A DNA stretch of 64,000 nt from Acanthosepion pharaonis. Its lineage: Eukaryota > Mollusca > Cephalopoda > Sepiida > Sepiidae. The DNA lies in contig CAHIKZ030000389.1 of NCBI GenBank assembly GCA_903632075.3, positions 489,001-553,000 on the forward strand. The letters run 5' to 3'. This document shows, one piece after another, positions 35,360 through 46,768 of the stretch. The stretch's first letter is position 1, and each line of letters opens with the position of its first letter. Under the pieces are notes generated by a model that worked only from the letters and a program-made list of their open reading frames with translations, made no database searches and was not told the origin of the DNA. The position numbers and the translations under genes were made by a program.

Positions 35360-36487
35360 TTATCCCCCAATAGTTCCTGCATGCTAATTTTGACCCTTTC
35401 TCCTTAAGCAAGGAAATAATGATTGAACCAACCCAGTCCTGAAGTACAGGTTCCCCTGACCAAATGTCTGAAATTATATGATGTATCACTTCAGAAAGCT
35501 TGTTACTGCCCCATGAAGTAGAACTTTGACTGGAATGCTATCAAGAACTGGTTCCTTCTCGATATTAACTTCTTTTATTGTTTTCTAGATAATTTCCATA
35601 GTAGTATGATATCCAGCATCCCATGGATGATATCCAACTGAGGCAAGTTATTGATATCTTTGTTAAATATTGAAAGAGTATAAAAAAGATCTGTAAAATG
35701 TTCAGTTCGGAGTTTCATTATACCCACCAGGTCCTTTGACTTTAGTGGTACCACAGACAAAGCCTGTGAACCAAGCGTCTGCTTAATCAGGTGATTAATT
35801 TTTTGCGTCCTTTCAATCATAAACATCCAGAGCTTGCAAGGAAATATCTGACCATTTGATATTTGTGAATACTAATTGGAGATCCTTACAAATAGCACAG
35901 TCTTACAACCTTGAAACATCGATATGTTTAAGAATCCTTGGCCTATTATATCTTATTTTATATTTGATGCTGAGTTTCATCTTGGTATATATCAAACTAC
36001 AGTTCATGCCACATTCAGCACCACACATGAGTTGGACAGAGCATAGATCCTGAAGATCTTGTTTACAACAAATGACATAATCATGAATGTACCCATGTTT
36101 TGATCTTGGATGAATCTAATTAATTTATGGTCAATTTTTTTTTGTTAAAAGGAGTTGCAGATGATTAGTTCAAACTCAGTGCAAAGCTGAAGAAGGTGCA
36201 GTCCATGACTATTCATTTTTTCCAATGTCTTCCAAGTACCGTGATCCTTACCAACCCTAGCATTGAAATCAGCAAGGAGGAGAATTTTGCTTGCTTTTAA
36301 AAGCTTTGTGATGGTAATTTGGAAATTTTGGTAGAAAGCCAGTATAGATTCCTCAGAATTGGTTAGAGTTGGATCATAAATACAAAAGACAGTAACAAAA
36401 TAGAAGTACTCGAAGGAACATGATTCTATCACTAATACCTTGAGGCTGCTCAGAATACTTGGTTAACTCAGTACAAATAGCAAAACC
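35360..36487 (-). pseudogene. LINE endonuclease domain remnant, interrupted by a Copia element
   Basis: On the minus strand the open frame 36432-36145 holds a YDPTLTNSEESI block and ILLLADFNARVGKDHGTW, the catalytic DFNARVG motif of an apurinic-type endonuclease in non-LTR elements. A later piece (35826-35575) lies where the linker to RT is expected. Upstream of 36487 the domain is cut; a matching continuation (GFAI block, then sequence to 40815) lies beyond the Copia element. Likely the same LINE family as at 46.8-48.2 kb. Confidence 0.8.
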
Positions 36488-36664
36488 TGTTAATGTTGTT
36501 GTTATTGCCCTTGCCTTTTGGTTGTTGTTTAGTGCCACCAGGTGGTGGCTTCTATAAACTATGAGCTGCCATATTGAAAATGTTTCATTTATTCAGTTGT
36601 TGATATTCAGACTAACAGGAAGATTACCTTATTGCAGATGAAATTGATTCATTGACGATTAACA
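36488..36664 (+). mobile_element. Copia-type 5' LTR, 177 bp
   Basis: It begins TGTTAAT and ends ATTAACA, exact inverted ends. It is the same length as the 3' LTR, with about 18 differences by eye (near 10 percent). The primer-binding site tggtagcaga (36667-36676) follows after two bases and is complementary to the 3' end of animal initiator tRNA-Met. Confidence 0.92.
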
Positions 36665-39600
36665 CATGGTAGCAGATTATAGCTGATCTGCAACAAAAAT
36701 GAAGTGAATTTCCTTTTCTATTTTTCTGTTACTTTTAAAGTTTTGTGACTCTAAGATTTAAAATTTATGTAAGAATGGATAATTCTAATACATGTTCTTC
36801 CAAATGGCTTCCAAAACTAGACAATGAACACTGGAAGAAAAGCATACATATTTGGAGTAGGTCAGAAACAGATGTAGACACTATCATCCAAAAACTGGTA
36901 GAATTATTTCTGCCAGATAAGGGGTGATGGCAATTTGTTGCCTTTAATAATTTGTACAATTTGAGTAGAGCAGCAGAAACAGAAATAAAGGATTTTCTTA
37001 TTAATTTTGACCACACCTACTTTAAGTTTAGACAAGAAAACCTGGCTCTTCCAGACCCAGTAATGACATTTATGCACCTTTCATGTAAAAACGTTCCTGA
37101 GAAAGATGCACACTTAATAATGTCATCATTGAAGGAAGTGTCTTTCAAAAATATGAAGGAGAAACATATTTTTGGCCATTCAGTTACTCATTCAAATATC
37201 GATAAATGTACTCTCCAGCCTGAGATAAATATGGAAAATCAGGACTCCATTTTTACAGATAGATTCAAACATGAACAGGGTCAACCATATACTTGTGCCA
37301 CCCAGGATGGTTGCACTTCAACCAGGCAACTTCTGATAGAGTCACATAGCTGTAAATTAAATCTTGTGGGTCGTGGTGGGCAGGTTTCAAGATGGGTTAT
37401 ATGCAACTCAAAATTTCATTGGGTTTTGTGAATGAACTCATGCATATAAGAACAGTGATCAAGATCTGCAAAGGAATACATCAGAAAATGTTCTGTTGTC
37501 CTTGTTTGTGAGTCATACTAATGGTACAAGGTTGCAATCCCTGGTGAATGATGCGAAGGGTTGTGCTATTTTGGACTCAGTGTTTGACCACTGTGTGTGG
37601 TAAAGGTTGACTTCAAGAATATTTGAATTCATTAAGTGATTATGAGTGGTTTTTAATTGTGGAACAAACCTTTGCTTTTACATTTTCTTTTGTTGATGAT
37701 GCTACAGTTGAATCTGCAAAGAAATTGACTATTCTCTGTTTGATTGGAAATATGAGGTCAGAAATAACTACTGATGTTGTCGAATGTGAAATACCTTTAC
37801 TTTTAAGCAAAAATTCAATGAAAAAAGCAAACATGATTTTGAATTTTCAAAATGATAATCTGTTGGAAAGAGAATAATTAAACTGCAGCCCAAACACTTC
37901 AGGCCATTATTCTTTACTATAGACAACTAGATAATGCTACTTGTAATTTGATCATGTTCTCATAAATGATAGATACAAATCAAATTGCATAAGCATTTTG
38001 ATCACCCTCATCCCTCAAAACTCATAAAGTTGATTCATGATGCAAATATAAATAATCATAAACTTGAACATGAAATTAAATCTGTATCAGAGAGGTGTGA
38101 AACTTGTACCAAATTCAAATGAACCCCTCCCAGTCAGTCTTCCTATGGCAACTGAATTTAATGAAATTATGGCTTTGAATCTGAAAATATAGGGCAAAAC
38201 TTTCTTGTGATTGTGGATCTGGCAGCTCGTTTTTTTTGTGAAGCGAGGGCAATTCAAAACAAAATGGCTTCCACTGGAAGGTTCTTCTCCGGTTGGATAA
38301 CCATTTTTAATACTATCTGACAATTGGTGTGAATCCAACAACAGTGAAATACGGGAGTTGGGTGAATCCTTCAACATGACAGTGATGACAACAGCAGCAG
38401 AAAGTCCTTGGAGTAATGGTGTATGCAAGAGACTTAATGCTGTTATTGGTAACATGGTAAATAAAATTATTGCGGATACTCAGTGTGATTTGGATGTTGC
38501 TTTGGCGTGGTCTATTTAGACTCACAATGCACTTGTCAACAATTCTGGTTTTTCCCCTAATCAATTGGTTTTAATCCAAATGTTCCAGATAGATATCTTC
38601 CATAATAATCTTCCCACATTGGAATCTGTCACTACATTTACTATAATGAGGAAAAATTTGAATGCATTGCACCTGTCTAGGCAGAAATTTGTAAAGCTTG
38701 AATCTAATGAAACAATAAGAAGAGCACTAAGGAGTAATATCCTGGATATTAATATAAAAGATTTAAGAAATGGAGATCAAGTATTTTATGAAAGGAATGA
38801 TAGCCAAGAATGGCATGGGCCAGGTATTGTGATTGGATGTAAGGGGAAACTAGTGTTAGTTTATCATGGTTCAGAGTTCACACTTGTCACTTGGTTAAAG
38901 ATCCAAATGCTGGTCATTATTCCTGTTAAGACTCAAGTCGTATTTCAAATTACAATGAACAACAAAATAATTCTCCACAAACTCCTTACTCTCTCTCTTC
39001 TTACCCTCCAGAGGAATATAATGATGATGAAGATATCCTTCAACCTGTTCTAGAGAAACAAGAAGCTAACATTTCAACAAGGTCCAGATGTCCTCCACAG
39101 GAGAAGCTTGCTGCATTTGGACCCAGGAAGGGTGGTGTGTCTCTTCCCAAATCAGGAGATGACATAGAGTGCAAGTTGACTGCTGATGAAGAATTTCAGT
39201 GAAAGAAGATGAAAGTGGTTAGCAAAGCTGGTAAATCCACTGGAAAAAAATAAGATGGTTGTTCAGGTAGGCCAATCTGCACTGTTGTCCTCTGTTTGTG
39301 ATAAACATATAGAGAAGGCCAAAGAGTTGAAGAAACAATAGAGTTTTTGTATAGGTTCCTAATTTGGGACAGGATGGAATATCTCCAAGATGGGTATATA
39401 GCGAAAAAGAGACATCAAACAGGCCCTGTTCTCAAAGCAAGACTGGTCACTCGGGGATTTCAGGATAAAGGAGCCAAAACTGTTCATACAGATTCCCCCA
39501 TACAGATTCAAGGAAGGTTTGCACATTGTTTTAGCCATCATATCATCCTCAGCATGGACTTGCAACTCTATGGACATAAAAACTGCCTTTTTACAAAGTA

Positions 39601-40535
39601 ATGATTTTGAAAATAATGTTTAACTTGCCCCACTTCCTAAAGCTAATGTACCCAGTAATTGTTCAAAGTGTGCTTATGGTCTTAAGGATGCTTCCTGATC
39701 ATGGTATTTGACAGTCAGAGGTGCCCTATTGGAATTGGGAGTTACCGTATGTAAATATGACTAAGCAGTGTTTACTTGGTATCATGGGAAGCAATTGCAT
39801 GGCGTTATTTCTGCTCATGTTTATGATTTTTGCTGGACTGGGACTGAACTTGTTTTAAGGTGAAGTAATTGATTGGACCCTAAAGAAATTTGTAGTGAAG
39901 TAAAGTCCACCTTCAAATATTTGAGAATGGAAGTATCTCAAAAGAGTAAATTAGTGAGAATTAGTCAGGATGCGTCTCTAAAATCCATACCCATGCAAAA
40001 TAAAAATAATGAAGAGGAACTTTCAGAGTCTGAGTATACCAATGTCAAGAGGCTTATTGGTCAATTAAATTGGTTGGCCAACCAGACCAGACTTGTGCTT
40101 TGATGTATGTGACTCCTGTTCTTTTCTCAAACAAAGGAAAATTGAAAGTATTAGAAAATAAAAACTGTAAAAAAAGGCAGAAATCTCAGCTGACCATACA
40201 AGATCTAGGAGATTTAAGATGGCTAAAAATGGTTGCTTACAGTGATACTTCTTTTGCTAATCTAAATGATGGAGGCTTCTTGTTGATAGTAACGGCAACT
40301 AAATGCTTATTTCCTGACCATCAAGACATCTAAAGAGAGTTGACGAGCACACAAGCTGCTGAGACACTGGCAATGGTTGACAAATAGCTAACTCACTTAC
40401 CAGGTGAGGTGTTCCCTCATCCAGGATTCTTTGACATATTATAGAGCCCAAAGAATATTTGACTTAAGTGTTATAAAATGTCTTTGTTGCCTGTGTTATT
40501 ATGTACTCTGTGTGCCTCTGAAGAAATGGGGGAAG
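36665..40535 (+). pseudogene. Copia-type (Pseudoviridae) gag-pol remnant
   Basis: Gag-like sequence: an open frame at 36952-37431 (DFLINFDHTYFKFRQ block). Integrase: CETCTKFK zinc-finger end near 38095-38120, an FLVIVDLAARFF block near 38195-38230 and a FSPNQL-like block near 38555. RT follows: LKARLVTRGFQDKG at about 39440-39475, then the CAYGLKDAS block near 39670, and the active-site region HVYDF at 39815-39830 where HVDDF is expected. RNase H side: SEYTNVKRLIGQLNWLA at 40030-40085. Integrase before RT is the Copia gene order. Many stops and frameshifts. A polypurine tract aagaaatgggggaag (40521-40535) ends the region. Confidence 0.88.
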
Positions 40536-40712
40536 TGTTAATGTTGTAGTTATTGCCCTTGCCTTTTGGTTGTTGTTTAGTGGCACCAGGTGGTGGCTTC
40601 TGTAAATTGCTGGCAGCCATATTGAAAATGATTCAATTGTTCAGTTATCAATATTCAGACTAACAGGAGGATTACTTTATTGCAGATGCAATTGATTCAT
40701 TGACGATTAACA
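40536..40712 (+). mobile_element. Copia-type 3' LTR, 177 bp
   Basis: TGTTAAT...ATTAACA, matching the 5' LTR in length and ends. No clean 5-bp target duplication is visible at the outer borders (aaacc on the left, cctca on the right). Confidence 0.92.
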
Positions 40713-40815
40713 CCTCAGTCATGTTTCTCATCCTTTGGATTACCCTTCCAAAAGAAAATGTAACCCTACTCAAATTCTGTCAGCTGGTCATTTCCACTCT
40801 GACTTATTTAAGAGA
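40713..40815 (-). pseudogene. Upstream continuation of the interrupted LINE endonuclease
   Basis: After the 3' LTR the minus-strand endonuclease frame region continues (before the GFAI...TEL piece at 36480-36440), up to the TA array at 40830. Confidence 0.55.
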
Positions 40816-40827
40816 GTGCAGCTATAT

Positions 40828-40829
<2 letters not shown>

Positions 40830-40881
<52 letters not shown>

Positions 40882-41359
40882 GAATTATTCACACAAAACT
40901 AATGCAAAGGTTAATGATTTAAATGGCGAGACATCCATCATCGCAAACAATTCAAATAGTACACAAAAACCTCCAGATCCGTTATGAATGAATTGATCCT
41001 TGTTTATATAAATTTCTGCCGTATTAATAACTCATTTTCAATAACATTTCGGATACAATAACACATATATTTTCGATGTCCTCTTATTACTAAGAGAAAA
41101 AAAAAACAAAACAAGAACAACATCTATTATATACCTGAAGATGTCTGTAGGAACAGACGAAAGCTTGTAGTAAAAAATAACAACTAATACGGCAGAAATT
41201 TATATAAACAAGGATCAATTCATTCATAACGGATCTGGAGGTTTTTGTGTACTATTTGAATTGTTTATGGCGATGGATGTGTCGCCATTTAAATCATTAA
41301 CCTTTGCATTAGTTTTTGTGAATAATTCATGTATTTGTAAATTGATTGCACGTTTATTG

Positions 41360-41407
<48 letters not shown>
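40830..41407. repeat. Foldback unit with near-identical arms between two TA arrays
   Basis: (TA)n at 40830-40878, left arm 40878-41028, spacer of about 155 bases, right arm 41184-41333, (TA)n at 41362-41407. The arms are reverse complements with only about five differences in 150 bases by eye. The spacer holds a hammerhead-like core: ctgaaga (41135-41141), stem gtctg/cagac (41143-41147, 41154-41158), gaaa (41159-41162). This may be a Penelope-type terminal pair or a foldback element sitting in a TA array. Confidence 0.85.
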
Positions 41408-41419
<12 letters not shown>

Positions 41420-41454
41420 TACATATATTTTTATATTTATACATATTCTATCAA

Positions 41455-41610
41455 ACATGGACATAGGAATCAGTACTGTATGGAGACTGTCATTTGCATG
41501 CTTTGGTAAATCTTCAGACCAATTGCATGACCGAGACCACTTAATCTGAAAATTACATTGAAGCATGAAGATGACAGTCACTAAACAGTGTTGATTCCTA
41601 TGTCCGTGCT
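41455..41610. repeat. Inverted repeat with 34-bp arms
   Basis: gacataggaatca at 41460 faces tgattcctatgtc ending at 41604. The arms 41460-41493 and 41571-41604 pair over 34 positions with a few mismatches. The flanks (aacatg / cgtgctt) extend the pairing. Confidence 0.85.
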
Positions 41611-41679
41611 TTATATATATTTAAAAGCTCTATCTATTGACCATTCTTCACCTATAAATGTAGCACATTTTAAACAGAT

Positions 41680-41727
41680 ATATCCAAACATAAATATCCA
41701 AAAGAATCCGAATTTATGTTTGGATAT
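41680..41727. repeat. Perfect 16-bp hairpin
   Basis: atatccaaacataaat (41680-41695) and its exact complement (41712-41727) around a 16-base loop. It lies inside a 130-codon open frame (41588-41980) that I do not recognise and consider fortuitous. Confidence 0.9.
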
Positions 41728-41984
41728 AAAATTTTTCTGGATGAATGTCAGAGAAATTATAATGAACAAACATGCCAAGCTGATCCCTATCTCTGTGGGG
41801 ACACTTTTCTTCTGGGTGGCTGATTCAAACCAAATGTTTCTTTTTCTTGGCTTTTTCATTCAGAGGAATCATAAATGTTTATTTATAGGTGTGATTGGTT
41901 GTGAATTGACAAACGCCAGCAAAATCAAGTGGAACTGTGCCACCAACACAATACCAGCGATAAAAGGAGTCATATGCTGATGAG

Positions 41985-43065
41985 TTTAGAGTCAGCTAAA
42001 TGGTAACCATGGTGATCTGAAGGAACTTGAGGACCAATGAATTGGTGACATTACTGGTTGCCATTGATATGGGTCAACAACGGAGTTACAGTCTGAACTT
42101 TGTCTCTTTTTGAGTAGTGTTGTTGGGCAGGATAATTGCTCTGTCTGACACAGAGCACTGTTGTTTACAGTTTAGGGATGCGTCTGTCTTTGATTTTGTT
42201 TTTTCCCAGTGTATATTTCCTTTTTGGTGGGGGAGGGGAGATTTATTTCTTTTGATTTTTATTTTCTCTGGTCACATGGCAGACTTTTTGTTTTATAATA
42301 CTTTTTTTCGTATATATATATATATATATAAACAAATATAAATAATAAATATAAACATAAAAAATAATACAATATTTAAATAAATAATAGAAACAACTAT
42401 GATATAAACTTAATTTATTAATAAACAAATATTAAAGTAAGCACATATTCATGTGTGTGTACTTGGACATGTATACATGCACACACAAATGAACACCAAA
42501 AAATGAACAAACCTAATCCCTCCCCCATAATTAATATCTCAATATATAACAAGGCAAAATTAAAAATGAAACATTAAATAAATGATAAATAACATATGAT
42601 ACAAGCATACACTTATTTTAATTGCATACACAACCTAACAATTACATATATGCACATGGATGCAGCATGTATGCAGTACATGTGTAGATGTGCAGGAGTG
42701 TGTACTATATACATATGTCTGTGTGTGTGTGTGTGTACGTACATGTAAAATGATATTTAAAAATTTAAATAACTTCACCATTTACACACTAGTCTATTGT
42801 TAACAAAGCACAGACCTAAGTATACATGTATCCACATACAAATGTACACATATGTATGCCTTTATACACACGCAAATAAATGTGTACATGTGCATATAAT
42901 TACAGACATATGAACATAAATTCTAACAATAATAAACAAACTTAATTATAAATCTAACCTATAATTAATACTTATGATATCACCAAACCCAATTAAAAAA
43001 CAAATAACCCAGTTAACATATATAAATATGTCTATGTATGTATGTATGTTTTTAGTATGTATGTA

Positions 43066-43070
<5 letters not shown>
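41985..43070. repeat. Simple-sequence-rich stretch, no gene
   Basis: (TA)n near 42311-42331, a (TG)n patch near 42718-42735, GTAT patches near 43035-43066 and many ata/aca words. No coding signal. Confidence 0.7.

Positions 43071-43124
<54 letters not shown>
43067..43124. repeat. (GT)n(AT)n microsatellite
   Basis: About 16 bases of GT then about 42 of AT, ending where the SINE begins. Confidence 0.95.
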
Positions 43125-43127
<3 letters not shown>

Positions 43128-43420
43128 GGGTGGAGTAGTGGAAAGCAGCTCAAATGAGAGCCGAGTTTGAATTCCAGTTGAATCCATTACATTCACTTAT
43201 GTGCTAATGCCCTTGGGAAAGGTATTAATCCTTTTCTTCTCCCTCCAGCTATGGATAAATAGCAGTACAGACTGGGTTCTATAGCCTTGGATGGCAACTG
43301 CTCTAGGAAAAGGACAACTCTGAATTCAAACCTGCAGAGTGTTCTTTGGGGACCTTGTGTCACATAGTGCACCAGATCTCTGTATTCAGCCCTTCAAAAA
43401 GTGTGGTTGATTCTGCACAA
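43125..43420 (+). mobile_element. tRNA-related SINE, same body as the 5S-headed copy
   Basis: tRNA-like head with an agtagtgg region and B-box gagtttgaattcc (43163-43175). The body has acattcacttatgtgctaat and ctccctccagctatgg, shared with 1.15-1.22 kb, then an accttgtgtcacat motif near 43352. No 5S part is present in this copy. Confidence 0.65.
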
Positions 43421-43522
43421 AACCTTTACCGATATAATCAAATCATATGTGCCGAAGTCTGGCTGTCAGTTCCTAGGAACTGAGCTGCTTGACGCACATA
43501 TGTTGAATAAAACAGGAGAGTC

Positions 43523-43525
<3 letters not shown>

Positions 43526-43569
<44 letters not shown>

Positions 43570-43830
43570 ACCATGTGTATTTACCATCTAAGCATTAACA
43601 TTATTGGTATCAGATATATATATATATATATATATATGCGTCTTTGTCGTGAGCATTTTATTTTTGACCTTATGTAAAAATTATATATAGTGAATCGTCT
43701 TAACAGTCTTTTTTTTGCCACAGAATTTAAGACTGAATATACTGTGGATTTCATGTTCATAAAAATATTAGATACTGCACAGTGTATGGGAGTTTTGAAC
43801 CTTAAATTACTATATATATATATATATAAA
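43526..43830. repeat. Three (TA)n arrays
   Basis: TA arrays at 43526-43558, 43614-43637 and 43811-43829, separated by unassigned AT-rich sequence. Confidence 0.95.
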
Positions 43831-43929
43831 ACAGTTATTGGTCAGAGTTAAATTAGACCCAGAAACAGTTGAATTAAAAAATGCTCAATACACATATAAA
43901 GAAAATAAAAAAAATAAAAATCAGATCTT

Positions 43930-44090
43930 TTAAATTTCAAAAATTAGTAGATCAGCCAATCACACTACTTTTGTTTCAACCTTTCCATCAGGTGATATAG
44001 GCCAAATGATTTGGCATATATCACCTGAGGATACCAAAAGACTGAAACCAAGTTAGTATGGTTGGCTGATCTTCTAATTTTTTAAATATA
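43930..44090. repeat. Inverted repeat with about 65-bp arms
   Basis: The left arm (about 43939-44003, from aaaattag and agatcagccaa to atcaggtgatataggcc) and right arm (about 44012-44083) are reverse complements with roughly 80-85 percent match around an 8-base loop. The right arm has CTGAGGA (44025-44031) and GAAAC (44044-44048), hammerhead-like words; the left arm has CTGATGG...GAAAC on the minus strand. Confidence 0.8.
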
Positions 44091-44821
44091 TGTGTGTGTG
44101 TGTGTCAGTGTGACTGTGCTTAAGTAATTCCTTTTAGAGTTTCAGTATATAGAGTGCTTCAGTGATTTAATACAAATGAGACATCCGGTTCATTTTGTTG
44201 TTTTTTTTTCCTTTTTTACTTCCTGCTATTGAGTGCCATTTTCTTGTTTTGGGGCTGACACAGCTAATCTCTACCAATTCATTTCATCTCTCTGGTGTAA
44301 TGGCACTTATTCAAATTGTAAATACTTTTAGTCGATGGCATCATTTTTTTCCTCCCTCTATAGACAATCCTATTTGATTATGATGATGATGCTGCTGTAC
44401 TACTTACATCTGCTGTTATAAACTGACTACCTCTATCCCTTTCTTTAATTTTATATATATATACACATATATATATATATATACCTAGGTATACAGTTAT
44501 GAAAAAAATTTAAATGAATCCTAGAACTGCTATTATAATACTGGTATAATATTTACTGTACACCTACTTTTGCAGACCAACCCCCGCCCCCAACGTTTGG
44601 GTGGTGTGTACAGAGAGTTTGAACAAAAAACAAACACGACTTTTTCCATTCTTGCAACAATATAAAACAATGTAAAAGAAAAAAAATGTCTGAAATGAAG
44701 AATTGCAAGCACTCTATATCAAGCACAAAATCTCTGTAAATTCAGTTGTCATGCCATTCCATAAAAATTGCTGAAATCTAATAGCAATAAACTGAATGAT
44801 ATCATTATTCTAAGATATCTA
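44091..44821. other. No gene; short TA/TG arrays
   Basis: TG patch at about 44090-44105 and TA arrays near 44452-44483. A short inverted repeat gtacacc...ggtgtgtac spans 44558-44612. Confidence 0.5.
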
Positions 44822-46419
44822 CAATGATGAAATTATTGGTATACCTATCCATTTTGAATATTTTTATCCATTTCTCAGAATCTAATGCCTATTTGATGCC
44901 AGGTTTTTCATATGTTAAGCATAAAAAAATGGAATATAAAAGTCAATTTTCAGAACAATTGGTTAAATACAACAAATTTGACAAGCGAATTATGCAAAAT
45001 AGGAAAAGACAAAATTATTCATAAAGTATAAAAAACAGAAAAAAATGAACAATTTTCACAATATTAACAATGAATAGTATGGCCTCTCACCAATATAATT
45101 TGCTGCAATCATTTTCTAAAGTTTTTTGATGAGATTTGAACAAATCTTTTCTGGGATTTTCTTCCATTCTTCAATGGTTACATGTTCTAATTCTTGAAGG
45201 TTTTTTGGTGACTGATGATTTATTAAAACTTTCAATTCTTGCCATAGACTTTCAATAGAATTCAAGTGAGGACTCACTGAAGGCCATGGCAGAATTGTAA
45301 TCTTTTTCTGAAGTCACACAGTCACTGATTTAAATGTATATTTGGGATCATTATCGCAGACCTAGATGAAGATTTTGTGATGATAGTTGTAGATATTTGT
45401 CCAGAAATTTTGATATAGTCTGCAGATTTCATTATTCCTCTTATTGCAATTAATTGTCCAGTAACCCCTTGAGCTAAAACAACCCCAAAACATCATCGAG
45501 CTGCCTCCATGTTTTAATGTTGCCACTGTGTTTTTTGGGAGAAAAGCCTCACCTTTCTTGCACCAAATCTTCTGTACATCATTGTGTCCAAAAAGCTCAG
45601 TTTTTCTTTCATCACTCCATAGTACTTGTTCCTAAAAGCAATTTTCTTTGTCCAAGAACATTTTGGTAAAATTAAACCGAGCAGCAATGTGACATGGTTT
45701 GCAAAGAGAGGTTCATTGTGGTCAGTTTCCATATAACCCATTTCTATTTAAACAACATTGTATTGTGCAAGTACTTATGCTGACACTCATCTTTCGTCTT
45801 TCAAAACAATTCTTGGGTTTATATTAACCTCACTATACGGTTTTTGTGCAGTTCTCGGTGACAATTTGGGTTTTCTTCCACATCCAGGCAAATTCTCTGT
45901 CATGCCAAATTGTTTAAACTTCTTTATAACGGACTGTACTGTAGATCTAGGGATAACTAACTGGTTTGAAATAGTGATAGGGAGTTGTGGAAGTTAATAA
46001 TTTTCTGAAGTTAATGTTAATCTCTTTTGTCTTCCCCATTGTGTTGTTAACGTAAGAATAACAATGGTGACACTATATTCACCACGTAATGTTCTTTGCT
46101 GGAATTATCACAAATATTATACTGAATAAATAATCTAGAAGGCTTCACCGATGAAATGATTATGTAAATTACTTATACTTACACAAATCCATCAATTTAA
46201 AACGATATTTTCTACTGTATGAATAATTTTGTCATTTCCTATTTTGTATAATTTGCCTGTTAAATTTGTTGTGTTTAACCTATTGTTCTGAAAATGGAGT
46301 TTTATATTCTTTTTTTGTACTTATTAACATATAAAAAACTGGCATTATACGGGCATTGGATTCTGAGAAATGAATATAAATATTCAAAATTGATCGGTGT
46401 ACGAATAATTTTGTCATTG
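44822..46419 (-). mobile_element. Tc1-like transposon with long IR/DR-type ends
   Basis: The element begins caatgatgaaattatt (44822) and ends aataattttgtcattg (46419), next to TA on the left and AA on the right (a TA target site with one change). The terminal inverted repeats run about 215 bp (44822-45035 and 46205-46419). Inside each, the outer word aaaattatt is echoed near the inner end (gacaaaattattcat at about 45008-45022 and its complement near 46223-46237), an IR/DR arrangement as in Sleeping Beauty-type elements. Total 1,598 bp. Confidence 0.88.
45056..46039 (-). pseudogene. Tc1-like transposase, inactivated
   Basis: The minus-strand coding span of 984 bp (about 328 codons, normal for Tc1) starts at an ATG reading MGKTKEIN at 46039. 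Visible in order: a helix-turn-helix region (LVIPRSTVQSVIKKF near 45965-45920), the linker PGCGRKPKLSPR near 45880-45845, the first catalytic Asp in LWSDERK near 45620, the GCFSSRGYW-like block near 45480-45460, the second Asp in DNDPKYT near 45350, and the catalytic Glu in NSIESLW near 45260-45240. Several in-frame stops and shifts make it non-functional. It lies centred between the long inverted ends. Confidence 0.88.
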
Positions 46420-46768
46420 AATCTAAATGATATTATATGTGAGTACATGTTTATATAGTTTTAAATGAGCCAATTTTGTTGCTATAATAACTAACATGAT
46501 CCTTCAAAAGCATTAGATGATGCCAAATTTATTGTATCAAAAATTTTACTGCAATGTTTCATCTTCATGTATTATTTTCATTGCTGCTGATTTTTGTCAA
46601 ATTTTCTTGTGTCTACCTCCAATATTTTGGTAATTAGAATTTGTGAACCAAAATCAACAACTTTGTGAGAATGCAGTAATAATTAAAGGAAAATAAAGAG
46701 AAAAATTAAGAAAATAAAAAGCCTTCTGCACAATTGGTAATATTATTGGAACTAACAATTTTGTACTT
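46420..46768. other. No gene seen
   Basis: AT-rich sequence between two element remnants. Confidence 0.5.

Noticed and set aside
40700..40987. IYIYIY reading frames over TA arrays (also at 15.5, 35.2, 41.4, 43.5 and 58.2 kb)
   Set aside because: Alternating Ile/Tyr is what any TA array translates to.
41588..41980. 130-codon open frame as a gene
   Set aside because: A perfect hairpin lies inside it, codon use follows the local AT bias, and nothing in it is recognisable.
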